DNA of 64,000 bases from Gammaproteobacteria bacterium (GTDB taxonomy: Bacteria; Pseudomonadota; Gammaproteobacteria; Steroidobacterales; Steroidobacteraceae): the NCBI GenBank assembly GCA_016882265.1, contig VGVB01000011.1, positions 1 through 64,000 on the forward strand, given 5' to 3'. A program made the position numbers and the translations under genes. Under the pieces are notes generated by a model that was given only the letters and a program-made list of their open reading frames with translations, was not told the DNA's origin and ran no database searches. Of this stretch, positions 26,016 through 34,653 are shown one piece after another (within the stretch, counting starts at the first letter, position 1; each line of letters opens with the position of its first letter).

Positions 26016-28097
26016 TCAGAAGGAATAACGCGCGGTCACGCCGAACTGGCGCGGATCGCCGAGCCGGACATAGAGTTTCTCCGGGAAATCCGGCGGCTCG
26101 TTGCCGAACCAGAAGCCGCGCACCGGATAGCGACGGTCGAAGGCGTTGTGCAGCCAGGCGTGCAGCGACCAGCGCTCGCGCTCGTAGCCGGCACGCAGGT
26201 TCGTCAGGAAGTACGAGCCGGCCCGCTGGTCGTGACTGGTGTCGTGATAGAAGCCGGCCGTGCCGCTCCAGTCGACGCGCGCCATCCAGCCGTGCGGATG
26301 GCGCCAGGCGGCGAAGGTCGCGAACTTCCACTCGGGCGCATGCGCCCAGGCGCGGCCGCTCAGATTGCGCGCCCCATACTGGTAGCCGAGGAAACGCGAG
26401 CGCAGCAGCGAGCCGCTGGCGCCCAGCTCGAGCCGCGCCGTCGCGCGCCAGCGCAGCGAGCCTTCGAGGCCGACGGCCTCGCCACTCGCGGCATTGTCGG
26501 TCAGGAACAGGAAGGTCAGCGGATCCTGCGGGTCGAGCTGGAACGAAGTCGCGACCTGCTGCTGTTCGCGGCGCGTATAGAACAGGTTCACGTCGGCTGC
26601 GAGCGTCCGCCCGGTCCCGCGCAGCTTCCAGCCCGCCTCGAGGCTCCACAGGTACTCCGGCTCGAACTGACGGCGCTGCTGCGGCACGGCCGTGCCGATG
26701 TTGAAGCCGCCGGCCTTGAAGCCGCGCGACAGCGCGAGCCACAGGCTCTGCGTCGCGCTGGTCGCATGCGTGACCGAAACCTGCCCGCCCCACATGGGAT
26801 CGCGCGGATGGAAGTCGCCGCCGTCGCTGTCGGTATAGCGGGCCACGCGCTCCTCGAGGCGCAGGCCGAATGTGACGCGCGTGGCCGGCGCAACCGCCCG
26901 CTCGACCTGCCCGTACAGCGCGCGGCTGGTCGCGTCATAGTCGCTGTCGAGCACGCGCTCATAGGGCCAGTCGAGATACAGTCCATCGTCGCGCACGCGA
27001 TTACTCTCTTCAAGCCGCAGCCACCAGAGGCCGGCGAGCCACGACCAGTCGCCGCCGGTGCCCGACAGCAGGCGCAGATCCTCGGACAGCGTGCTGCGGC
27101 CACGCAGCGTCCGCGAAAAGAAGTCGTACGGGCCCGCGCTACCCCAGCTTTCCGGGTTGCCCCAGTCACCGTCGAAGCTCGCCTCGATGTCGGAATCCGC
27201 CCAGGCTGTGGTCGAGCGCAGTTCCAGACCGTCGGCACCGCGCCAGCCGGCAGCGAGTGAGATACCGGTCGAACGCTGCGCATCGCGGCCGGGACGGTCC
27301 GACAGCGTGCGCAGGCTGTTGTCGATCGCGAAGGCGTCGTAGCCGTTGTCGAAGTCGAGGTACAGAAGACTGAGATCCGCATGCCAGCCGCGCGGCAGAT
27401 CGAGATGCAGCTTGAGTCGCGCGGTCAGCTCGTCGCGGCCGTTGGTGTCGTCGCGGCCGAGGACGGTGTTGCGCCGGAAGCCGTCCGACCGCGCGCGCTG
27501 CAGCACCGCGCGCCACGCGCCGGTGCTTGTGCCCGGCAGCGCGCCGCCGGTCACGACGCCGGCCGACCAGAGGCCGTCGTCGCCGGCGCCGAGTTCGAAC
27601 GAGGCGCCCGGTTCGGCGACCGGATCGCGGGTCTTCACCTTGATCAGGCCGGCGAGTGCGTTGGCGCCGTAGCGCGTGCCCTGCGGCCCGCGCAGCACCT
27701 CGACCTGCTCGACGTCGATGAGCGACGCGACCATGCCGATGCCGCTGAAGTCGATCTCGTCGATCAGGAAGCCGACCGACGGGTTGGGCGCGCCCTGGTA
27801 CTGCTCCAGCTCGCCGATGCCGCGCAACTGGAAATACCGCGGCCGCGAACTGGCGCCGGCCCACGACAGCGACGGCACCTGCGGCAGCAGTTCCTCGAGG
27901 TGCTGCACCGCGCCATCACGCACGGTGTCGGCGCCGAGCACGGTGACACTGGCCGGCAGCTCCAGCACCGGCACGGCGCGCAGCGTCGCAGTCACGATGA
28001 CTTCCTCGAGCGGCGCGGGTTGCTGAGCGAACGTGGCCTGGGTGCCGGCGCATGCCAGCAACAGCGGCAACAGCGGGAATCTTCGGGCTCGCAGCAT
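26016..28097 (-). CDS. TonB-dependent outer-membrane receptor, probable thiamine receptor
   Basis: The predicted protein has 693 residues: a signal peptide (LLPLLLACAGTQATFAQ), a TonB-box-like PLEEVIVTATLR, a plug domain (VTVLGADTVRDGAVQHLEEL, VEVLRGPQGTRYGANALAG) and a 22-strand-type barrel ending in RQFGVTARYSF with the C-terminal aromatic residue. The upstream TPP riboswitch and the downstream thiamine genes indicate thiamine or a precursor as ligand, as for predicted OmrT-type receptors. I chose ATG 28097, whose ribosome-binding site GGAGGGAG is the 3' end of the riboswitch. No TonB gene is in the window. Confidence 0.92.
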   Translation of the reverse strand: MLRARRFPLLPLLLACAGTQATFAQQPAPLEEVIVTATLRAVPVLELPASVTVLGADTVRDGAVQHLEELLPQVPSLSWAGASSRPRYFQLRGIGELEQYQGAPNPSVGFLIDEIDFSGIGMVASLIDVEQVEVLRGPQGTRYGANALAGLIKVKTRDPVAEPGASFELGAGDDGLWSAGVVTGGALPGTSTGAWRAVLQRARSDGFRRNTVLGRDDTNGRDELTARLKLHLDLPRGWHADLSLLYLDFDNGYDAFAIDNSLRTLSDRPGRDAQRSTGISLAAGWRGADGLELRSTTAWADSDIEASFDGDWGNPESWGSAGPYDFFSRTLRGRSTLSEDLRLLSGTGGDWSWLAGLWWLRLEESNRVRDDGLYLDWPYERVLDSDYDATSRALYGQVERAVAPATRVTFGLRLEERVARYTDSDGGDFHPRDPMWGGQVSVTHATSATQSLWLALSRGFKAGGFNIGTAVPQQRRQFEPEYLWSLEAGWKLRGTGRTLAADVNLFYTRREQQQVATSFQLDPQDPLTFLFLTDNAASGEAVGLEGSLRWRATARLELGASGSLLRSRFLGYQYGARNLSGRAWAHAPEWKFATFAAWRHPHGWMARVDWSGTAGFYHDTSHDQRAGSYFLTNLRAGYERERWSLHAWLHNAFDRRYPVRGFWFGNEPPDFPEKLYVRLGDPRQFGVTARYSF

Positions 28098-28102
28098 GCC
28101 TG

Positions 28103-28201
28103 CTCCCTCCGCCGGTACTAACCGGATCAGGTTCAACGGGTTCGCCGGTCAGCCCGTACGGGCATCCGACGTCTCAGGTCTTTGAGACCACCCCAAGGCG
28201 C
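28103..28201 (-). promoter_or_regulatory. TPP riboswitch (THI element)
   Basis: On the minus strand the sequence has the landmarks of the TPP aptamer in order: CTTGGGGTGGTC, then GACCTGAGA, a variable stem, and the highly conserved TTGAACCTGATCCGGTTAG followed by TACCGGCGGAGGGA. The GGAGGGA that closes the P1 stem is also the ribosome-binding region of the receptor gene, whose ATG is 6 nt further. TPP binding would therefore hide the site and stop translation. A weak promoter, TTGCAT-17 bp-TAACAT (28236-28208), would begin transcription at the aptamer's 5' edge. A tandem 11-bp duplication (28236-28257) overlaps its -35. Confidence 0.95.
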
Positions 28202-28345
28202 GAGCGGATGTTAGAGAGAATCGCGGGGGGATGCAATCGGCAGGGCATCGGCAGGGCAGCGTCCCTCACGATCGACCATTGCCAGACGACAGGCACACCG
28301 GCTTCCGGCCGACTGCCTGATCGGCGCGGTCGCGCTGGATCTCCG

Positions 28346-29497
28346 TCATCTGCCGGGCGCTGCCATCAGGTCGGCGCATAGTGACTGCAGGTTCATCACT
28401 GACACCGACAGGTCTCCGAAACGTCGGACATAGCGGCGACCGACGTCTTGTGCGACCAGCGACACGATTGCATTCGGATAACGGGAAGCGAAGGCCTTTA
28501 CGCCAGCGGGATCGAAGTCGCCGGCGGACCACTTGCACTCGATCGCGTGCAGGGCCCCGCGGGCACCAGCAATGACAAAGTCGACCTCGTGGCCCTGTTT
28601 GTCACGCCAGTATCGTATGCGATGCGTCTGCAGGCGAGCCTGCAGCTCGTTCAGTACGTAGTGCTCCCAGAGCAAGCCGAGATCCTCGCGCCGCATTTCC
28701 GTCCACCCGCGAAAGTAGCGCACAAAGCCGGTGTCGAATCCATACACCTTCGGGGCCGCGACGATTTCGCTGACTTTGCCGGTGGTGTAGGGTCGGATCA
28801 CATGAGCAACCAGAGTTGTTTCGAGCACGGACAAGTAGTTGCTGATCGTCGGTCGACTTACTTCGCAAGGCCTGGCAAAGCGGGTCGCCTCGAAAATGCC
28901 GCCGCTGGACGCCAGCAGCAGCTCGACAAACCGCAGGAACGAATGGCGCCGCTCCAGCCGAAACAACTCCTGGATGTCCTTGGCCCAATAGGCGTCCATC
29001 CAGTCCTGAAAATCGCGTTCCACGGGCTCCCTGGCCAGCAGAAATGGCGGCAGCCCGCCGCGACTCAGGCGAGTTTCGAGTGCCGCGATCCTGAAGGCAT
29101 CCAGGTCGTCGCTGATGGCGGGCGTGAGCCACAGCTCCGCCTTTCGGCCCGTCAGCGAATCACGGAACTTGCGCGTTGCGCTCAGTGTGGAGGAGCCCGT
29201 GGCGAGGATGCGGACCGTCGGGTAGTGGTCGGCCGCGATCTTCAGGAGTTCCGACGGGTTGCGCAGTCGATGGACTTCATCGAGCACCACACGCTTGCCG
29301 GCGAGCGAGGCAAGGAACGCTTCCGGGTCTTCCATCGCGCGTCGCTGACGCGGCAATTCACAGTCGAAATACTCGGTATGCGGGAGCGATTGGCACAATG
29401 TCGTCTTGCCGACCCGGCGCACACCAGGCAGCCAGATCAGCGTTTGCTGCTGCCACAGGGCTTCGAGCCGGCGAGTCCAGAACGGCCGCTGCTGCAT
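28346..29497 (-). CDS. AAA family ATPase with DUF4143 domain (intact copy 2)
   Basis: The predicted protein has 383 residues. Walker A is LPGVRRVGKTTLCQSL at about 24-39 and Walker B KRVVLDEVHR at about 68-77. The sensor-like LATGSSTLSATRKFRDSLTG and the C-terminal DUF4143 signature (HEVDFVIAGARGALHAIECK) follow. It belongs to the same broad family as the gene at 3442-4551, but the two differ widely, so they are separate acquisitions rather than a recent duplication. It is a solitary gene at the edge of the second accessory patch. No clear ribosome-binding site precedes ATG 29497. Confidence 0.9.
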   Translation of the reverse strand: MQQRPFWTRRLEALWQQQTLIWLPGVRRVGKTTLCQSLPHTEYFDCELPRQRRAMEDPEAFLASLAGKRVVLDEVHRLRNPSELLKIAADHYPTVRILATGSSTLSATRKFRDSLTGRKAELWLTPAISDDLDAFRIAALETRLSRGGLPPFLLAREPVERDFQDWMDAYWAKDIQELFRLERRHSFLRFVELLLASSGGIFEATRFARPCEVSRPTISNYLSVLETTLVAHVIRPYTTGKVSEIVAAPKVYGFDTGFVRYFRGWTEMRREDLGLLWEHYVLNELQARLQTHRIRYWRDKQGHEVDFVIAGARGALHAIECKWSAGDFDPAGVKAFASRYPNAIVSLVAQDVGRRYVRRFGDLSVSVMNLQSLCADLMAAPGR

Positions 29498-29820
29498 GCA
29501 GATATACTTTCACATGGTATGACCAAACGCAAGTGTGTCGCTACAGTGTGTCGCTACAGCGCATGCTGCCGCACCCTTGCCGAAACCCAACCATGAAGAC
29601 CCGAGCGGCAGCCGGTTGTGCCGCAGACTGGCTACTCGAAGTGCGGACAGCCGATTTCGACGGCCCGCGCGCCGGCGAACGGGTTCGAGCGTCCCATTCA
29701 TCAATGACCGCGACGAGCGCGACCTGCGCCTGACCGCGGTCACAATCCTCTCGTCGAAATCCAATCGATCCCCACGGGTCCGTACACGTGGAACACTGGC
29801 TCGCGGCCGGCCCTGGGGAC
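29498..29820. repeat. Intergenic region with a tandem 13-bp duplication
   Basis: About 320 bp without a supported gene. At 29535-29560 the unit TGTGTCGCTACAG occurs twice head to tail, just upstream of the ATPase gene on the minus strand, where it could affect the promoter. The rest, up to the DUF5615 gene, is featureless and less GC-rich than the chromosome around it. Confidence 0.5.
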
Positions 29821-30144
29821 TCAGGCGGGAATTGGAGCCTCGCAGTATTCGCCTGGCCTTGCCGAGTCGACAGCGCGAATCACGTCCTCGACGGCCCGCT
29901 GAATTCGCGGCCAACTCGTCGTCAGGATGACGACGATGGCAACGCGTCGATTCCGCAGGTCCTGCTGGTAACGGAGATTCTGATCCGTCGTGACCAGCAC
30001 GTCGAATGCCGGGGCCTCGATCCGCGCCAGCAGGTCGCCATTGCTCAAACCGCTCCAGCCCAATTCGAACGTCGTCGCGACTTCATGTGGCCGAAGGTAC
30101 AGGCGCAATGGCGCAGGCGTTCCCTGGTCGAGAAGGATGCGCAC
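29821..30144 (-). CDS. DUF5615-family PIN-like protein, putative toxin
   Basis: The predicted protein has 107 residues. It has the typical start of the family (MRILLDQGTPAPLRLYL, with the first PIN-domain aspartate) and DVLVTTDQNLRYQQDL, which carries the next acidic pair (T-x-D). PIN-like nucleases of this kind are usually encoded directly after a DUF433 protein, as here, and are thought to be toxins of a type II-like pair, though few have been tested. Start is GTG 30144, immediately after the DUF433 stop codon with no gap, implying translational coupling. Confidence 0.88.
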   Translation of the reverse strand: MRILLDQGTPAPLRLYLRPHEVATTFELGWSGLSNGDLLARIEAPAFDVLVTTDQNLRYQQDLRNRRVAIVVILTTSWPRIQRAVEDVIRAVDSARPGEYCEAPIPA

Positions 30145-30363
30145 TCACGCAACTTCCAGCGAACGCGCCGCGTATTCCAGCACTGTCCGGACCTGATGCA
30201 GACTGACGCCAGGGAACAACTCGATGAATTCGGTCAGTTGCACCCCGTCTTCGAGATTCTCGAACAGGGCCGCCACCGGAACTCGCGTCCCTCGAAACAC
30301 CCAGGAACCGCTGACGCGCTCCGAATCGCGCTCGACAGCCGGGCAAACGGACCAATCGATCAT
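30145..30363 (-). CDS. DUF433-family protein, putative antitoxin
   Basis: The predicted protein has 72 residues. The core VSGSWVFRGTRVPVAALFENL, then VQLTEFIELFPGVSLHQVRT is the DUF433 signature (G-x-P-x-I-x-G-T-R-I-x-V and D-x-F-P-x-V-x-x-x-Q-V). DUF433 proteins contain a helix-turn-helix and pair with DUF5615 PIN-like proteins. ATG 30363 has no clear ribosome-binding site but a good -35/-10 pair ending 6 nt upstream, so the mRNA may be leaderless. Confidence 0.88.
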   Translation of the reverse strand: MIDWSVCPAVERDSERVSGSWVFRGTRVPVAALFENLEDGVQLTEFIELFPGVSLHQVRTVLEYAARSLEVA

Positions 30364-30369
30364 GGGCTG

Positions 30370-30398
30370 ATGCTACGCCGCCGCGAGGGCAGCTTCAA
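30370..30398 (-). promoter_or_regulatory. Candidate promoter of the DUF433/DUF5615 pair (leaderless)
   Basis: On the minus strand TTGAAG (30398-30393), a 17-bp spacer and TAGCAT (30375-30370) are followed by 6 nt and the ATG at 30363. The geometry is the same as at the HigB-type locus. Confidence 0.45.
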
Positions 30399-30557
30399 TT
30401 CGGCCCGGGGCCCGGGAGCGAATCCGTGTGGATCGGCTGGGTTCGCGAGTGGGATCGCGACGGATTGGCTGCTCATTCAACCGAAATGCGAATCAGGCTT
30501 CGCTATTCGCCAACTGATCGGACGCAGCATTGCGGCCCGGCCCGCCCGCGTGTCCCG

Positions 30558-30896
30558 CTACCTCCCCAGGACGGGATCGAGGCCAGCAAGCACGAGTTCG
30601 AGTTGGCGCCGCCGGACCTTACCGACACCCTGGCTCAGCATCTCCCGGTCAATCGCCACGATCTGCGAGACATTCGCTACCGAGTCCCCTGGCAGACCGG
30701 TGAGTCCGGCTTTCAGCACGACGTTGCCGGGAGCATTGCCCCACTTGAGAATGCTGGTCAGCGGAATACAGTTCACGGACGCGATCCGGCTCTGATTCAG
30801 CGCATCACCCTGGACGACGAGCACCGGTCGCCGGAAGCCGCGCTCCGATCCGACCGGTTCGCTCAGGTCGGCCCACCCGACCTCGGCCTGCGCCAT
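30558..30896 (-). CDS. MazF/PemK-family toxin
   Basis: The predicted protein has 112 residues and is an endoribonuclease toxin of the MazF/PemK family. Family sequence includes EVGWADLSEPVGSERGFRRP, VLVVQGDALNQSRI, PGNVVLKAGLTGLPGDS and VANVSQIVAIDREML. I chose ATG 30896, which overlaps the antitoxin stop as TGATG; a GTG two codons upstream (30902) is also possible. It cuts mRNA when the antitoxin decays. It is the third toxin-antitoxin-like pair identified in the window with a clear family match. Confidence 0.93.
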   Translation of the reverse strand: MAQAEVGWADLSEPVGSERGFRRPVLVVQGDALNQSRIASVNCIPLTSILKWGNAPGNVVLKAGLTGLPGDSVANVSQIVAIDREMLSQGVGKVRRRQLELVLAGLDPVLGR

Positions 30897-31132
30897 CACC
30901 ACCCGACCCGTTGCAGGATCCGGCGCACGGCGCGGCGACGAACCTCCTGCGACTCCACCCCCACCGCGTCACAGACGCGATTCATCGCCTCGGTCACCTG
31001 CTCCGGGGCGTGCCGCGCCAGGAACTCCCTGAGCGCGCGACCGTAGAGCTGGCTGCGCGAAGTCCTGAGTTCCGCTACCACGCGGTCGGCCTCGGCAAAG
31101 ACCTCATCGGGAATCGACACCGCTACTTTCAT
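30896..31132 (-). CDS. MazE-like antitoxin, ribbon-helix-helix
   Basis: The predicted protein has 78 residues. The N-terminal MKVAVSIPDEVFAEADRVVA, then ELRTSRSQLYGRALREFLAR is a CopG/ribbon-helix-helix DNA-binding domain of the kind paired with MazF toxins. The basic C-terminal tail would contact the toxin. A small inverted repeat (ATACC-GAG-GGTAT, 31131-31143) starts at the ATG and may be the operator for autoregulation. No Shine-Dalgarno sequence is visible before the ATG. Confidence 0.9.
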   Translation of the reverse strand: MKVAVSIPDEVFAEADRVVAELRTSRSQLYGRALREFLARHAPEQVTEAMNRVCDAVGVESQEVRRRAVRRILQRVGW

Positions 31133-31198
31133 ACCGAGGGTATCAGCACGTCGCTCACAACCGGCAACGCTGTGGAATCCCGCTGCCGGGCGCCGTAC

Positions 31199-33286
31199 CT
31201 ACCCGCCCCGCTCCGCCTGCCAGCGCGCGAAGCTGCTGCCCCGTTCGCCGAGTTCGGCCAGCAGCGGCGCCGGCGTCCAGTAGCGCGGGCCCTGCTCGCG
31301 CTCGTAGCGGCGCGTGGCCGCGAGCACGCTGGCGAGGCCGACCGTGTCGGCATGGAACATCGGGCCGCCGCGGGTGCGCGGGAAGCCGTAACCGTTGCAC
31401 CAGATCACGTCGATGTCGGCGGGGCTCGCGGCGATGCCTTCGGCAAGAATGCGCGCACCCTCGTTGACCAGCGCCCAGACGCAGCGCTCGACGATCTCGG
31501 TTTCCGCGATCACGCGTTGCGCGATGCCGAGCTGCGCCGCCTCAGCCCGGATGATCTCCGCGACCTCCGGGTCGCTCTGGCGTGGACTGCCCGGCGCTTC
31601 GTAGCGGTAGAAACCGCGCCCGGTCTTCTGGCCGAAGCGACCGAGCTCCGCCAGCCGGTCGGAAACGCGGAAGAAGCGCGGATCGTCCGGCCGGCCCCGC
31701 CACTCGCGGCGCACGTGGTAGCCGATATCGAGACCGGCGAGATCGCCGACTGCGTTCGGCCCCATGGCCATGCCGAAGCGTTCCATCGCCGCGTCGATCT
31801 GCTCCGGGCTCGCGCCCTCCAGCAGCATCAGCTCACGCTCGCGACCGTAGGCGTACAGCATCCGGTTGCCGACGAAGCCAAAGCAGTTGCCGACCGTGAC
31901 CGCGATCTTGCCGATGCGTTTGGCGACGGCGCGCGCGGTCGCCAGCGCCGCCGTTGAACTCGCCTGCCCGCGCACGATCTCGACCAGACGCATGATGTTG
32001 GCCGGACTGAAGAAGTGCATGCCGACGACATCGGCAGGCCGGCCGCTGGCAGCAGCGATTGCATCGACATCGAGTGTCGACGTGTTGGTGGCGAGTACCG
32101 TTCCGGGCCGGCAGAACTGGCCCAGCTCCCCGAACAGCTCGCGCTTGACTGCGAGGTTCTCGAACACGGCCTCGATGACCAGCTCCGCATCGCCGGCGGC
32201 GGCGACCTCGCCGGCGCCGCGCACGCGCGTGGTCGCGGCCTGAGCCTCGGCTTCGCTGATCCGGCCCTTGGTCGCGGACTGAGCGAAAGTCTGCGCGACC
32301 CGCTGGAGTCCGGCCGCAAGCCCCTGCGGCTGCGCATCGATGAGCGTCACCTCGAGTCCCGCGCCTGCCAGGCTGATCGCGATGCCGGCGCCCATCGTGC
32401 CGGCGCCGATCACGGCGACCCGCGCGACCGGGCGCGCGCCGCCGCCACCGTCGCCCGCCGCGCGCTCGGCGAAGAACAAATGCCGCAGCGAACGTGACTC
32501 GACCGAATGCCGCGCCTCATCGAACAGCTCGCGGGCCCGTGCGTCGGCCGCCGCAAACGGCAGCCGCGCGCAGGCCTCGGTCGCGAGAATCACGCGCTCC
32601 ACCGCCGCCGAGCCACGCAAGGCGCGCGGCAGCGAGCGCCGGTATTCGGCGAAGAACTCCGGCGCGCAGTCGGGCGCCGGCTGCTCACACAGCCGCCGCG
32701 GCGGTGCGGCCTGGGCGATCAGTTCCAGTGCGTAGGCGACTGTGCCGGAGCGCAGGTCACCATCGAGCCGCCGATCCACCAGGCCGAGCGCCTGGGCGCG
32801 CCCGCGGTCGATCGGCTTGCCACCGGTCATCAGCTCGAGCGCCGCCTGCCAGCCGACCGCGCGCGGCAACCGAACCGTAGCACCGGCACCGGGCAGCAGG
32901 CCGAGCGTGACTTCCGGGAGGCCGAAGTTCAGGTCGGCCGCGGCCGCGCGATAGTGACAGGCCAGCGCCAGCTCCGCGCCGCCGCCGAGGGTCGCGCCGT
33001 GCAGTGCGGCGACGACCGGCTTGGCGCAGGCCTCGAGGCGCGCGAGGACCTCGCCGAGCGGCAGCGGCCGCACCGGTTCGTCGAGCTCGCGCAGGTCGGC
33101 GCCGGCGATGAAGGCACGACCGTGGCCGTGCACGACGAGCGCGCGCACCGCCGGATCGGCCTCGGCCTGCTCGATTGCGACGAGCAGCGCCTGCCGCACC
33201 GGCAGCGCCAGCGCATTGACCGGCGGGTGGTCGATCACGATGACCGCAACCGGTCCGTCCCGTTCGATGCGCACCGGCGTACTCAT
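31199..33286 (-). CDS. Bifunctional enoyl-CoA hydratase/3-hydroxyacyl-CoA dehydrogenase
   Basis: The predicted protein has 695 residues and catalyses hydration of trans-2-enoyl-CoA and NAD-linked oxidation of the 3-hydroxyacyl-CoA. The N-terminal crotonase domain has AFIAGADLRELDEP and ALHGATLGGGAELALACHYR with an active-site glutamate in LGLLPGAGAT. The Rossmann domain begins RVAVIGAGTMGAGIAISLAG at about 300, with MHFFSPANIMRLVEIV and two C-terminal 3HCDH domains. Start ATG 33286 overlaps the thiolase stop by 4 nt. Together they form a beta-oxidation-type pair. FadJ/FadB-like but the partner thiolase suggests it may act on dicarboxylic or aromatic-derived acyl-CoA. Confidence 0.94.
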   Translation of the reverse strand: MSTPVRIERDGPVAVIVIDHPPVNALALPVRQALLVAIEQAEADPAVRALVVHGHGRAFIAGADLRELDEPVRPLPLGEVLARLEACAKPVVAALHGATLGGGAELALACHYRAAAADLNFGLPEVTLGLLPGAGATVRLPRAVGWQAALELMTGGKPIDRGRAQALGLVDRRLDGDLRSGTVAYALELIAQAAPPRRLCEQPAPDCAPEFFAEYRRSLPRALRGSAAVERVILATEACARLPFAAADARARELFDEARHSVESRSLRHLFFAERAAGDGGGGARPVARVAVIGAGTMGAGIAISLAGAGLEVTLIDAQPQGLAAGLQRVAQTFAQSATKGRISEAEAQAATTRVRGAGEVAAAGDAELVIEAVFENLAVKRELFGELGQFCRPGTVLATNTSTLDVDAIAAASGRPADVVGMHFFSPANIMRLVEIVRGQASSTAALATARAVAKRIGKIAVTVGNCFGFVGNRMLYAYGRERELMLLEGASPEQIDAAMERFGMAMGPNAVGDLAGLDIGYHVRREWRGRPDDPRFFRVSDRLAELGRFGQKTGRGFYRYEAPGSPRQSDPEVAEIIRAEAAQLGIAQRVIAETEIVERCVWALVNEGARILAEGIAASPADIDVIWCNGYGFPRTRGGPMFHADTVGLASVLAATRRYEREQGPRYWTPAPLLAELGERGSSFARWQAERGG

Positions 33287-34488
33287 GCGACCCGCTCCAG
33301 CGCGACGGCGATGCCCTGGCCGACGCCGATGCACATGGTGCACAGCGCGTAGCGGCCGCCGGTCCGCGCGAGCTGCCGCGCCGCGGTCGTCGCGATGCGC
33401 GCGCCGCTCATGCCGAGCGGGTGACCGAGCGCGATCGCACCGCCGTTCGGGTTCACGTGCGCGGCATCGTCAGGCAGGCCGAGCTGGCGCAGCACCGCCA
33501 GCGCCTGCACCGCGAAGGCCTCGTTCAGCTCGATGACCTCGAAGGCCGCGACCGGCAGCTCGAGGCGTGCGAGCAGCTTCTGCGTCGCCGGCACCGGGCC
33601 GATGCCCATGATGCGTGGCTCGACGCCCGCGACCGCGGCGCCGAGGATCCGCGCGCGCGGCGTCAGGCCGTGGCGCGCGGCGGCACGTTCGCTCGCAATC
33701 ACGAGCGCAGCGGCGCCATCGTTCACGCCGGAGGCGTTGCCAGCCGTGACCGTGCCGCCATCGCGGAACGGTGCCGGCAGTTTGGCCAGCGCTTCGAGCG
33801 TGGTCGCGCGCGGATGCTCGTCCTGCGCCACGACCACCGGAGTCCCCTTCCGCGCCGGCAGCGTGACCGGCATGATCTCCTCGGCCAGCGTGCCATCGGC
33901 CTGGGCGCGCAGTGCCCGCTGCTGGCTGCGCAGCGCAAAGGCGTCCTGATCCGCGCGCGAGATCGCGAACTGCGCGGCGAGGTTCTCGGCCGTCTCCGGC
34001 ATCGACTCGACGCCGTACTGCCGCTCGAGCCGCGGGTTGATGAAGCGCCAGCCGATGACGGTGTCGTAGAGCTGCTGGCCGCGACCGAACGGCGCCTCGG
34101 CCTTCGACAGCACGTAGGGCGCGCGGCTCATGCTCTCGACACCGCCGGCGATCACCAGCTCGGCGCTGCCGGTCTGCACCATCCACGCCGCGGTGGCGAG
34201 CGCATTCAGGCCCGAGCCGCACAGCCGGTTGACCGTCGCGCCCGGTATCGTCGCCGGCAGTCCGGCGAGCAGCAGCGCCATGCGCGCGACATTGCGGTTG
34301 TCCTCGCCGGCCTGGTTGACGCAGCCGAGCACGACGTCGTCGACGGCCGACCAGTCCACGCCCGCATTGCGACGCATCAGCTCGGTGATCGGCAGTGCTG
34401 CGAGATCGTCGGTGCGCACGGTCGCCAGCGCGCCGCCATGGCGGCCGATCGGCGTGCGGATGCTGTCACAGAGGAATGCTTCGGCCAT
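33283..34488 (-). CDS. Thiolase, 3-oxoadipyl-CoA thiolase-like acetyl-CoA acyltransferase
   Basis: The predicted protein has 401 residues and cleaves 3-oxoacyl-CoA with CoA. Active-site regions are [16 protein letters not shown] (nucleophile Cys at about 90), the [10 protein letters not shown] histidine and the second Cys in [10 protein letters not shown]. The sequence is of the PcaF/PaaJ type: [51 protein letters not shown]. So degradation of 3-oxoadipyl-CoA (phenylacetate or beta-ketoadipate routes) is possible. No other paa or pca genes are present, and general beta-oxidation remains an alternative. ATG 34488 has GGGGAGA upstream. Confidence 0.92.
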   Translation of the reverse strand: MAEAFLCDSIRTPIGRHGGALATVRTDDLAALPITELMRRNAGVDWSAVDDVVLGCVNQAGEDNRNVARMALLLAGLPATIPGATVNRLCGSGLNALATAAWMVQTGSAELVIAGGVESMSRAPYVLSKAEAPFGRGQQLYDTVIGWRFINPRLERQYGVESMPETAENLAAQFAISRADQDAFALRSQQRALRAQADGTLAEEIMPVTLPARKGTPVVVAQDEHPRATTLEALAKLPAPFRDGGTVTAGNASGVNDGAAALVIASERAAARHGLTPRARILGAAVAGVEPRIMGIGPVPATQKLLARLELPVAAFEVIELNEAFAVQALAVLRQLGLPDDAAHVNPNGGAIALGHPLGMSGARIATTAARQLARTGGRYALCTMCIGVGQGIAVALERVA

Positions 34489-34653
34489 GACGGTGTCTCC
34501 CCGAGGCGCGCCCGATGTCCGCGGCGGCGCATTCACTCCCCGGCGCGCGCCGCGGGCACGCACTTCACCGATGCAGCGACCGACCGGGATCCGGCGCAAC
34601 GCCGGGCCGGCAGCATAGCGCAGCGGATCGCTGTTTTCACGCCCGTGCCAGCG

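Noticed and set aside
25698..27260. Plus-strand open frame of about 520 codons
   Set aside because: It is antisense to the TonB receptor gene and has no domain content.
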